From Burkholderiales bacterium (lineage in GTDB: Bacteria; Pseudomonadota; Gammaproteobacteria; Burkholderiales; Burkholderiaceae_C): a DNA stretch of 64,000 nt. This document shows, piece by piece, positions 47,450 through 55,660 of the stretch; the first letter of the stretch is position 1; every line of letters starts with the position of its first letter. The notes below the pieces were generated by a model. It searched no databases. It was given only the letters and a program-made list of their open reading frames with translations, and was not told the DNA's origin. The stretch spans positions 1 to 64,000 of the forward strand of contig RXJW01000048.1 in NCBI GenBank assembly GCA_003963005.1. Reading direction: 5' to 3'. Position numbers and translations under genes: made by a program.

Positions 47450-48047
47450 GGTGGCTTTTGCGAGGAGCCTTTGCAGCTCAGTGCACCGTGCCGGGAGTCC
47501 GCCCCGGCGGGCGGGTCACTTTCTTCTGCTGCGCCAGAAGAAAGTCACCAAAGAAGAGGCGCTGAACCGCAAGTCGCCTCTGGCCGGCCAAGGACATCGC
47601 GCGAGAACGAACGCTCAGAGCCTCACCCGAGGCGAGCCGCTGCGCTCTCGCTGCTGTCCTTGTCACGGCCCGAGCTCAATCACCGTCCGTGCGCCTAACG
47701 TCGGCTGCACGCCGAACTCACGAGTGGAAGACAAGCGCCGTCGACGGCGCGTCGTGGCATGTGGTGCATTCACTGATGAGTTCGGCGTGCAGCCGACGTT
47801 GAACGTGGTGAAGGCACGGGTGCTGGCGCTCGTGCAAGGTGGGAGGCGAGAGCGCAGCGGGTCGCTTCTGCGCACGGTCCGAGCGGGTGTTTTCGCGCGT
47901 GAGCCTCGCCACCCATCCGCTGGTGTGCGGTTCAGCGCCTCTCTTTTGGTGACTTTTCTCTGGCGCGACAGAGAAAAGTTACCCGCCCGCCGGGGCGGAC
48001 TCCCGGCACGGTGCACCGAGCTGCAAAGGCTCTTCGCAAAAGCAACC
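47450..48047. repeat. ~598-bp palindromic element filling fliQ-fliR gap (nested inverted repeats with a single centre)
   Basis: Outer arms 47450-47570 / 47927-48047 (about 109/121 matches by eye); inner perfect 24-bp IR 47697-47720 / 47777-47800; both centred at 47748.5. Confidence 0.92.
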
Positions 48048-48069
48048 TAACCTGCAGAACGAAGACCCC

Positions 48070-48834
48070 ATGTTCACCGTCACCGAAGCCCAGCTCCTCG
48101 CCTGGCTCAACCCCCTCCTCTGGCCCTTCATCCGCACGCTGGCCCTGTTCGCCGGCATGCCGACCTTCAGCCAGCGCAACGTGCCCCTGCGCCTGCGCGT
48201 CGGACTGGCCCTGTTCATCGCGGTCGCCGCGCAGCCGTCGCTGCCCGACATTCCGCCCACCCCACTCGACTCCCTGCCCACGCTCACGTTGCTGGTCGCG
48301 CAGCAACTGGTGATCGGCCTGTCGATGGGCTTCGCGGTGCGCATCGTCTTCGCCGCGCTGGAGTTCGCCGGCGAGATCATCGGCCTGCAGATGGGCTTGA
48401 ACTTCGCCGGCTTCTTCGACCCCGGCACCGGCTCTCAGGGCACCGCCAGTGCCCGCTTCTTCGGCAGCATGGTCGCGTTCCTGTTCATCGCCATCAACGG
48501 CCACCTGCTGCTGATCCATGCGCTGATCCAGAGCTTCCACGCCTTTCCGGTGGGCGGCGAGCCCTTCGCCTTCTTGCGCGCCGCCGCGCCGCAGCAGTGG
48601 GGCGCCGAGATCTTCAGCATCGGCCTGTGGATTGCGCTGCCGCTGATCACGATGCTGATGTTCGTGAACCTCGTGCTCGGCGTGATTTCGCGTGTCGCGC
48701 CGCAGATCGGCGTCTTCTCGGTCGGCTTTCCGCTGACGGTCAGCGTCGGCCTGATCGGCATGGTGGCCACGCTGCCGCTGATGCAGACGCCGTTCACCGT
48801 CGCGCTGGAGCGGCTGCTGGCGGTGTTCAGCTAG
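48070..48834 (+). CDS. fliR: Flagellar export protein FliR
   Basis: LVIGLSMGFAVRIVFAALEFAGEIIGLQMGLNFAGFFDPGTGSQ. Confidence 0.97.
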   Translation: MFTVTEAQLLAWLNPLLWPFIRTLALFAGMPTFSQRNVPLRLRVGLALFIAVAAQPSLPDIPPTPLDSLPTLTLLVAQQLVIGLSMGFAVRIVFAALEFAGEIIGLQMGLNFAGFFDPGTGSQGTASARFFGSMVAFLFIAINGHLLLIHALIQSFHAFPVGGEPFAFLRAAAPQQWGAEIFSIGLWIALPLITMLMFVNLVLGVISRVAPQIGVFSVGFPLTVSVGLIGMVATLPLMQTPFTVALERLLAVFS

Positions 48835-48924
48835 CACGCCCTGGGGCCATGGTCATCCCGCGCTGACGCGGGCCGCCCGGGCGCCCAAAATCGCGGTCTT
48901 CACCACCACGAAGGGGCAGGCGGC

Positions 48925-50559
48925 ATGGGCAGCACGGCGAGTCGACGGGGGTTTGTGGCCAGCGCAGCCGGCGCCGGTCTGGCGGCCATGGCGGCGGATG
49001 CCACGCAGGCGGCCCCGGGCTCCGGGCAGCGCTTCAGTGTGCCGCGAGACAGGGCGCTGGATGCCATGGACGTGACCGCGCTGCAGGCCGAGATGACCGC
49101 CGGCAGGCTCAGCGCCGTGGCCCTGGTGCGGCATTGCCTCAAGCGCATCGAAGCGATCGACCGGCGCGGCCCGACGCTGCGTGCGGTGATCGAACTCAAC
49201 CCGGATGCGCTCGCCCAGGCCCGCCAGCTCGACGCGGAGCGTCGCGGCAAGGCCGCTCGCGTCCGCGGGCCGCTGCACGGCATCCCGGTCCTCATCAAGG
49301 ACAACATCGCCACGGCAGACCGCATGGCCACCACGGCCGGCTCCCTGGCCCTCGCCGGATTGCATGCCCAGCGCGACGCCCACATCGTGCAGCGCCTGCG
49401 CGAGGCCGGCGCGGTGATCCTGGGCAAGACCAATCTCAGCGAATGGGCCAATATCCGCAGCAGCCGCTCGAGCAGCGGCTGGAGCAGCCGGGGTGGCCAG
49501 ACGCGGAACCCGCATGTCCTCAATCGCAGCCCCAGCGGTTCGAGCTCCGGCTCGGCAGCGGCCGCCGCCGCGGGCCTGGCACCGCTCACGGTCGGAACCG
49601 AAACGGACGGCTCCATCTGCTCACCGGCCCATCTGTGCGGCGTGGTGGGCTTCAAGCCTACCGTCGGCCTCGTGAGCCGCGCCGGGATCATCCCGATCTC
49701 AGCCAGCCAGGACACTGCCGGCCCGATGGTTCGCCATGTGCGCGATGCTGCGCTGCTGTTGCAGGCCCTGGCCGGGCCGGACCGCAACGACACCGCCACC
49801 CAGGCCCAGCCGGCCGCACTACCCGACTTCGAGCGAGCCCTGAACCCCGACGCGCTGCGCGGCGCGCGCATCGGCGTGATCCGCCATGCCGTGCCCAATC
49901 AACCCGGCGTCGCTGCGCTGTTCGAAGCGGCCCTGGACGTGCTCCGCACCCAGGGCGCCGTGCTGATCGACCCGTTGGAGATCCCCAACCGCGACAAGGC
50001 TCGCAGCACCGAGTTCACCGTGCTGATCCATGAGCTCAAGGCCGGCCTGGCGGCTTACCTGAGCGGCTATCAGAGCGATGCGCCGGTCAAGACGCTCGCC
50101 GACGTCATCGCCTGGAACCAGGCCAACGCCGCCCGCGTGATGCCTTTCTTCGCCCAGGAGACCCTGGAGGCCGCCGAGGCCACGACCGGCCTGGACGCAC
50201 CGGCGTATGTCGAAGCCGTGGACAACTGCCGCCGCTACGCCCGCGAGGAGGGCATCGACGCGCTGTTCAAGACCCACCAGCTCGACGCCGTCGTGGGCCC
50301 GACCGGCAGCATTGCCTGGCCGATCGACCACCTGCTGGGTGACCGCTTCACCGGTGGCGGCATGGGTTCCTTCTTCGCGATTGCCGGCTATCCGCACCTC
50401 ACCGTGCCGATGGGCTTCGTGGGCGGCCTGCCGACCGGCCTGTCGTTCGCGGGGCTCGCCTGGCAAGACGCCAGGATCCTGGGGCTCGGCCATGCGTACG
50501 AACAGGCCAGCCGACGGCGGCAGGCGCCCCGGTTCCTGGCGCAAACCGGTCTCGACTGA
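48925..50559 (+). CDS. Amidase-signature family protein with Tat-like signal
   Basis: SRRGFVASAAGAGLAAMAA leader; GIPVLIKDNIAT, GSSSGSAAAAAAGLAPLTVGTETDGSI. Confidence 0.9.
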   Translation: MGSTASRRGFVASAAGAGLAAMAADATQAAPGSGQRFSVPRDRALDAMDVTALQAEMTAGRLSAVALVRHCLKRIEAIDRRGPTLRAVIELNPDALAQARQLDAERRGKAARVRGPLHGIPVLIKDNIATADRMATTAGSLALAGLHAQRDAHIVQRLREAGAVILGKTNLSEWANIRSSRSSSGWSSRGGQTRNPHVLNRSPSGSSSGSAAAAAAGLAPLTVGTETDGSICSPAHLCGVVGFKPTVGLVSRAGIIPISASQDTAGPMVRHVRDAALLLQALAGPDRNDTATQAQPAALPDFERALNPDALRGARIGVIRHAVPNQPGVAALFEAALDVLRTQGAVLIDPLEIPNRDKARSTEFTVLIHELKAGLAAYLSGYQSDAPVKTLADVIAWNQANAARVMPFFAQETLEAAEATTGLDAPAYVEAVDNCRRYAREEGIDALFKTHQLDAVVGPTGSIAWPIDHLLGDRFTGGGMGSFFAIAGYPHLTVPMGFVGGLPTGLSFAGLAWQDARILGLGHAYEQASRRRQAPRFLAQTGLD

Positions 50560-50580
50560 CGCGGCCCCGGGTCTGCTCGG

Positions 50581-51897
50581 TCACGCCTCCCGCAGGGCCG
50601 TCGTCACCGGCAGCGACGCCGCCCGCACGGCCGGGAACAAGCCGCCGATGAAGCCGATGGCCAGCGCCCACTTGACGCCTTCCCAGAGCAGCTGAGGCGA
50701 CACCGCCAGGTTGAAGCTCAGCTTGCCGACCGAACCGGCGGACATCGTCGAGGCCTCGAAGCCGTTGAACAGCAGCCAGGCGATGGCCCCGCCGATCAGG
50801 CCGCCCGCCAGCGCCAGCAATGTGGTCTCCAGCATCACCGCGATGACGACCGGCAGGCCGCGAAAGCCGATGGCGCGCAGCGTGGCAATTTCCCGGGCCC
50901 GAGCGGCCACGGCGGCGAACATAGTGTTGAGCGCGCCGAACACTGCCCCCACCGCCATGATGGCGCCGACCGTGATGCCGATGATGCGCAGCACCTGGGT
51001 CATGCGCTCGGACTGCTTCTGGAAGAAGGCCAGCGTCGTGCTCGCCTTGACCTTGAGCTGCGGGTTGTTCTCCAGCGATTCGCTGAATGCCTTGATGGCG
51101 CCCGGGTTCTCCAGCTTCACGGTCGCGGAGTTGCGACCCGCGCCGCGGCGGTAGGTGTCGTTGACGACGTTGGCATCGGCCCACAGCTCGGACTCCATCG
51201 CATCACCCGACGCGAAGATGCCGACCACCGTCCACGGCTGGTTGCCGAGCTTGAGCGTGGCGCCGACCTTCAGGCCCTCGAACTGGCGCACGGCGCCCTT
51301 GCCGACGATGATCTCCCGCAGCCCGGGCTGGAAGGTCCGGCCTTCGACGATCTTGACGTTGGGCCGCACGGTGAACGCCGCATCGCCGACGCCGCGCACC
51401 TGCGCGCTGCCCTCGTCGCGGGTGGCGCTGCCGCGCACCGGCAGGTTGGCCGCGGCCACCGACTCGGCCGACACGATCGGCTTGCCCTGCGCATCGCGGG
51501 CGATGCCGGGCGCCTGTTCGATCTGCACGATATCTTCCCGGCTCAGCGACGACGAGACCTCGGTGGCCGAGGCACCGCGCATGACGATGGCGGTGTCCTC
51601 CGAGCCCGAGTTGCGCAAGGTCTGCGCATAGCCCTCGGCCATGGCCAGCAGCGCCACGAGCACGCCCACCACGCCCGCGATGCCGACGACGATGACCGCG
51701 GACGACCCCAGCCGCTGGCTCAGCGTGCTGATGCCGACCGAGGCGACCGAGCGCGTCTGCATGCCGCTGCGAAACAGGAACATCCACGCAACGAACAGCA
51801 CCAGGGCGGCGAGTGCGCCCTGCCAGGGCAGCACGATCCAGGCGCCCAGCATGACGAGGGTCAGCAGCACGAGGCCGAAGTTCTTGAGGAATTTCAT
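50581..51897 (-). CDS. ABC transporter permease (FtsX/MacB type)
   Basis: TM segments plus REIATLRAIGFRGLPVVIAVMLETTLLALAGG. Confidence 0.88.
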   Translation of the reverse strand: MKFLKNFGLVLLTLVMLGAWIVLPWQGALAALVLFVAWMFLFRSGMQTRSVASVGISTLSQRLGSSAVIVVGIAGVVGVLVALLAMAEGYAQTLRNSGSEDTAIVMRGASATEVSSSLSREDIVQIEQAPGIARDAQGKPIVSAESVAAANLPVRGSATRDEGSAQVRGVGDAAFTVRPNVKIVEGRTFQPGLREIIVGKGAVRQFEGLKVGATLKLGNQPWTVVGIFASGDAMESELWADANVVNDTYRRGAGRNSATVKLENPGAIKAFSESLENNPQLKVKASTTLAFFQKQSERMTQVLRIIGITVGAIMAVGAVFGALNTMFAAVAARAREIATLRAIGFRGLPVVIAVMLETTLLALAGGLIGGAIAWLLFNGFEASTMSAGSVGKLSFNLAVSPQLLWEGVKWALAIGFIGGLFPAVRAASLPVTTALREA

Positions 51898-51898
51898 G

Positions 51899-53068
51899 TC
51901 ATGCCCTCCCGGCCAGTGCATCGGTGATGTTCACGCGCATGGCGCGCAGCGCGGGGAAGGCCCCGACGGCCACGCCGAACAGCAGCGCCAGGCCCACGCC
52001 GATCAGCCAGCTGGTCAGCCCTGCCGCCGGCAGGTTCAGCGCGCCGCCGCTGCCGGCGGACACCGCCGGGCCGATGACGCTGGCCAGCGCCAGCCCCACC
52101 GCACCGCCGATCAGCAGCAACAGCATCGACTCGGCCAGCACCATGACCAGCACGCTGGGTCCCGAGAAGCCGAGCGTCTTGAGCACCGCAATCTCACCCG
52201 TGCGCTCGCGCACCGCCTGCATCATCGTGTTGCCAGCCAGCAGCAGCAGCGTGAAGAAGACTGCACCCATGATGGAGGTGACGATCAGGTTGATGTCGGC
52301 CACCTGCTTCATCCAGCTGCTCATGGCGGCCTGCTCGGTGAGCGTGCGGGTCTCGTGGTCGGAATTGGCGGAGATCTCGTCGATGGCCTTGAGCACGCGG
52401 TCCGCCTGGTTGACGTCCTTCACGCGACTCACGTACCAGCCCACCTGGCCCTTGTTCCATGGTGTGGTGTCGTCGAAGTACTGCCAGTTCAGCAGGAAGG
52501 TCTGGTCCCACCAGCCGCCGGTCTTCTTGTCGGCGACGTGGATGAGGCCCACGATGCGGAACGACCAGTTCTGGCTGCCGTTCTTGTCCGGGAAGATGGT
52601 CGACTGCATCGGCACCTGGTCGCCGACCTTCCAGCCGAACTTGCGCGCCAGGCCCTCGCCGATCAGCGCGCCATCCTTGGTCTCGGCAAAAGCCTTGCGG
52701 TGCTCGGCCGAGACTTCCATCTCCGGGTAGATGTCCAGGTAGTTGGGCGCGACGGCAAAGCTGAAGACCTGGTTCTCGGGCTTCTGGTAGGCCCCACCGA
52801 ACCAGTTCGCATAGGTCACGTCCTTCACGCCGTCGATCTGCGAGATGCGCGCACCCAGCGACATCGGCAGCAGCTGGATGAAGCTGAGCTTGGCACCGGT
52901 CTGCAGTCGCTGGGCGCCGTTGGCGCTCTGCCCGGCCTGGTCGAAGCCCACGCGCACCGCGTCCAGCAGGCCGAACAGCAGGAAGGCCGTGACGATGGAC
53001 ACCAGCGTGAGGAAAGTGCGCAGCTTGCGCCGGAACAGCGCCGCCCAGATGAGGTGGAGGTATTTCAT
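51899..53068 (-). CDS. ABC transporter permease (FtsX/MacB type)
   Basis: RTGEIAVLKTLGFSGPSVLVMVLAESMLLLLIGG. Confidence 0.88.
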   Translation of the reverse strand: MKYLHLIWAALFRRKLRTFLTLVSIVTAFLLFGLLDAVRVGFDQAGQSANGAQRLQTGAKLSFIQLLPMSLGARISQIDGVKDVTYANWFGGAYQKPENQVFSFAVAPNYLDIYPEMEVSAEHRKAFAETKDGALIGEGLARKFGWKVGDQVPMQSTIFPDKNGSQNWSFRIVGLIHVADKKTGGWWDQTFLLNWQYFDDTTPWNKGQVGWYVSRVKDVNQADRVLKAIDEISANSDHETRTLTEQAAMSSWMKQVADINLIVTSIMGAVFFTLLLLAGNTMMQAVRERTGEIAVLKTLGFSGPSVLVMVLAESMLLLLIGGAVGLALASVIGPAVSAGSGGALNLPAAGLTSWLIGVGLALLFGVAVGAFPALRAMRVNITDALAGRA

Positions 53069-53078
53069 GGCCGCTCCT

Positions 53079-53774
53079 TCAGGCCGCCACGGCCTCGGCT
53101 TCGGTCACGAGCGTGCCCTTGTCCAGGTGCAGCGTGCGGCTGGCCCGGGCAGCGGCGCGCGGGTCGTGGGTGACCATCACGATGGTCTTGCCGTGCTCGC
53201 GGTTGAGGGCCTGCAGCAGCGTCAGCACGTCCTCGGCAGACTGGCGGTCCAGGTCACCGGTGGGTTCGTCGCAGACCAGCAGCGTCGGGTCCGACACGAT
53301 GGCCCGCGCGATGGACACCCGCTGCTGCTGCCCGCCGGACAGCTCGGTCGGCTTGTGGGAGGCGCGGTCCGCCAGGCCCACGAGCTGCAGCGCAATGGCC
53401 GCGCGCTTGCGGCGCTCGGCGGCCGACAGCTTGGTCAGCAGCAGCGGCAGCTCCACGTTCTTCTGCGCCGAGAGCATGGGCATCAGGTTGTAGAACTGGA
53501 ACACGAAACCCACGCGCGAGGCCCGCCACTTGGCCAGCGCCGCACCGGAGAGCTGGTCGATGCGCTGGCCGCCCACGGTGATGGCGCCGCCACTTGGCGT
53601 GTCCAGGCCGCCGATCAGGTTCAGCAGCGTCGTCTTGCCCGAGCCCGACGGGCCCATCAGTGCAAGGAAGTCGCCCTGGGCCACGTCGAGGTGGATGCTG
53701 TGCAGCACCTCGACCGACTGCTTGCCGCGGGTGTAGGCCTTGGAAAGGTCACGGATCTCGATCAATGCGCTCAT
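53079..53774 (-). CDS. ABC transporter ATP-binding protein (LolD/MacB-like)
   Basis: GPSGSGKTTLLNLIGGLD; LSGGQQQRVSIARAI. Confidence 0.93.
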   Translation of the reverse strand: MSALIEIRDLSKAYTRGKQSVEVLHSIHLDVAQGDFLALMGPSGSGKTTLLNLIGGLDTPSGGAITVGGQRIDQLSGAALAKWRASRVGFVFQFYNLMPMLSAQKNVELPLLLTKLSAAERRKRAAIALQLVGLADRASHKPTELSGGQQQRVSIARAIVSDPTLLVCDEPTGDLDRQSAEDVLTLLQALNREHGKTIVMVTHDPRAAARASRTLHLDKGTLVTEAEAVAA

Positions 53775-53776
53775 GC

Positions 53777-55021
53777 TCAGTCCTTGCTCACGATGGGGGA
53801 ACCCTGCTTCAACTCGGCCGGCGGTGAGACCACGACGGTCTCGCCCGGCTTGAGGCCGTCGGTGGCGAGGCGGAACTTGCCCACGTCACCGGCCAGCTTC
53901 ACCGCACGCCGCTCGGCGCGGCCATCCTGCACGACGAACACGGCCAGACCGCCATCGCGGTCCACCAGCGCGTCCGGCGGCAGCAGCACACCCGGCACGG
54001 GCTTGGCCGCGGCCACGGGCTTGGCGGCCAGGAAACTCACACGCACGCCCATGTCGGGCACGACGCGGTCGTCCTTCTGCTCCAGCGCGACGCGCACCTT
54101 GACGGTGGCCTTGCCGCGGTCGGCGCTCGGGATGACGGCCACGACGTGGGCCGGGATCTTCCAGTCGGGGTAGGCGTCCAGCACGGCCTCGCAGGGCATG
54201 TCGGGCTTGACCTGGGCGATGTAGGCCTCGTTGACGTCGACGCTGACCTCCAGCGAGTCCATGTCGACGATCGTGCCCACGCCGGTGCGCGTGAAGCCCC
54301 CCCCGGCCGACAGCGGCGAGATGATCTCGCCGACCTGCGCCGCCCGGGCCGTGACGACGCCGTCGAACGGTGCCCGCACGGTGGCGTAGTCGAAGTTCAC
54401 GCGGGCCACGCGCACCTGGGCCTGGGCAGCCTCGACCTGGCGCTGGGCGGCTTCGAGCTGGGCGCTGACGGTCTTGACGGCCGTGGCCGACTGCTCGCGC
54501 GACTGACGCGTCGTCATGCCGCTGGCGCTCAGTTCGGCCTGGCGGCGCTCGTCGGCCTGGGCTTGCGCCAGCTGGGCGCGCAGCTGGCCGAGGTTGGCTT
54601 GCGCCGTGTAGACCTGCGCCTCGGCGGCGGCAAGGCTGGCCTTGAGGCCGGTGTCGTCGAGCCGGGCCAGCACCTGGCCCTTCCTGACCCTGAAGCCCTC
54701 GTCGATCAGCACCTCGGTCAGGGTGCCCGTCATCTGGGCCGACACGGTGGCCATGCGCCGGGCCGTGACGTAGCCGGTGGCCTGCAGCACGGCGTCAGCC
54801 GCAGGGCCCTGCCCATTGGCTCGCACCGTGACCGTCAGCACGGGGATGGGCTTGTGGCCGGCCAGGAACCACCAGGCGGCGCCACCCGCCAGGGCCAGGG
54901 CCACGCCGCCGGCAACCACGCCCCAGACCCAGGTCGGCACACTGCGGCCCTGGTCCTCCCGTTGCGCACCTTCGATGCGCAGCTCCTTCAACAGTCCGGT
55001 ATCGATGACGTGCTCCCGCAA
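53777..55021 (-). CDS. HlyD/MacA-type periplasmic adaptor
   Basis: N-terminal TM; GTLTEVLIDEGFRVRKGQVLARLDDTGLKASLAAAEAQV. Confidence 0.88.
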   Translation of the reverse strand: MREHVIDTGLLKELRIEGAQREDQGRSVPTWVWGVVAGGVALALAGGAAWWFLAGHKPIPVLTVTVRANGQGPAADAVLQATGYVTARRMATVSAQMTGTLTEVLIDEGFRVRKGQVLARLDDTGLKASLAAAEAQVYTAQANLGQLRAQLAQAQADERRQAELSASGMTTRQSREQSATAVKTVSAQLEAAQRQVEAAQAQVRVARVNFDYATVRAPFDGVVTARAAQVGEIISPLSAGGGFTRTGVGTIVDMDSLEVSVDVNEAYIAQVKPDMPCEAVLDAYPDWKIPAHVVAVIPSADRGKATVKVRVALEQKDDRVVPDMGVRVSFLAAKPVAAAKPVPGVLLPPDALVDRDGGLAVFVVQDGRAERRAVKLAGDVGKFRLATDGLKPGETVVVSPPAELKQGSPIVSKD

Positions 55022-55144
55022 CGTGACGCCCGTTGGGCGATTCGTGACGGATTCTGCACAGATAACCCTGTCAGTCGACGGGGATTTCGATGAAAGGCGC
55101 CTGAGGCTGGCGAATCGACAGCGGCGGGGGACGAACGGCGGCGT

Positions 55145-55660
55145 TCAGCGCACTTCGCGCGCGAGTTTCAGCACCGGCGCGGCGAGGCTCAGGCCCCGCT
55201 TCTTGGACTCGCCATGGTTCACCGCGAAGGCCATGCCCTGCGGCTCGCTGATCAGCGCGATGCACACGCCCGCCCGCATGGCCTCGGGGCTGGTGGCCAC
55301 GACCAGCACCGGGGCATCGCCCACGGCCCCGATCCATTGGCGCAGCGTGGCGGCATCCGGGTGGCCCAGCAGCAGCACCTGGCAATCACGTGCCGCGTCG
55401 CGCGGGTCGGTCAGCGTGCGCACGCGCAGTGGTGCGCCGCCCACCGGCCGGCTCGACAGCGCCCTCACCGCCTCCAGGCCCGCGGGCTGCAGGCCGGCGG
55501 CGCACAGCGACAGCGTCTGCCCCTCTGCCACGGGGGTGGGCCACTGCGTGTACTGGGCCAGGCGCAGCACGAACGCGGCGCGCAGCCGGTCTTCGTCCAG
55601 GCCTTGGGCCTCGGACAGTGCGGCGGCTGCGGCCAGCAGCAGGGGCGCCATCATCTTCAC
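55145..55660 (-). CDS. yfiR: YfiR family (DUF4154-like) periplasmic protein
   Basis: RLRAAFVLRLAQYTQWP...; VCIALISEPQGMAFAVNHGESKKRGLSLAAPVLKLAREVR. Confidence 0.82.
   Translation of the reverse strand: MKMMAPLLLAAAAALSEAQGLDEDRLRAAFVLRLAQYTQWPTPVAEGQTLSLCAAGLQPAGLEAVRALSSRPVGGAPLRVRTLTDPRDAARDCQVLLLGHPDAATLRQWIGAVGDAPVLVVATSPEAMRAGVCIALISEPQGMAFAVNHGESKKRGLSLAAPVLKLAREVR

Noticed and set aside
47364-48050. 228-aa ORF spanning the fliQ-fliR gap
   Set aside because: Starts inside fliQ and reads through the palindromic element in both arms; sequence is explained by the inverted repeat, not by a protein family.
47434-48069. Insertion sequence with transposase between fliQ and fliR
   Set aside because: No transposase-like ORF and no obvious target-site duplication found by eye; best described as a palindromic non-coding element.
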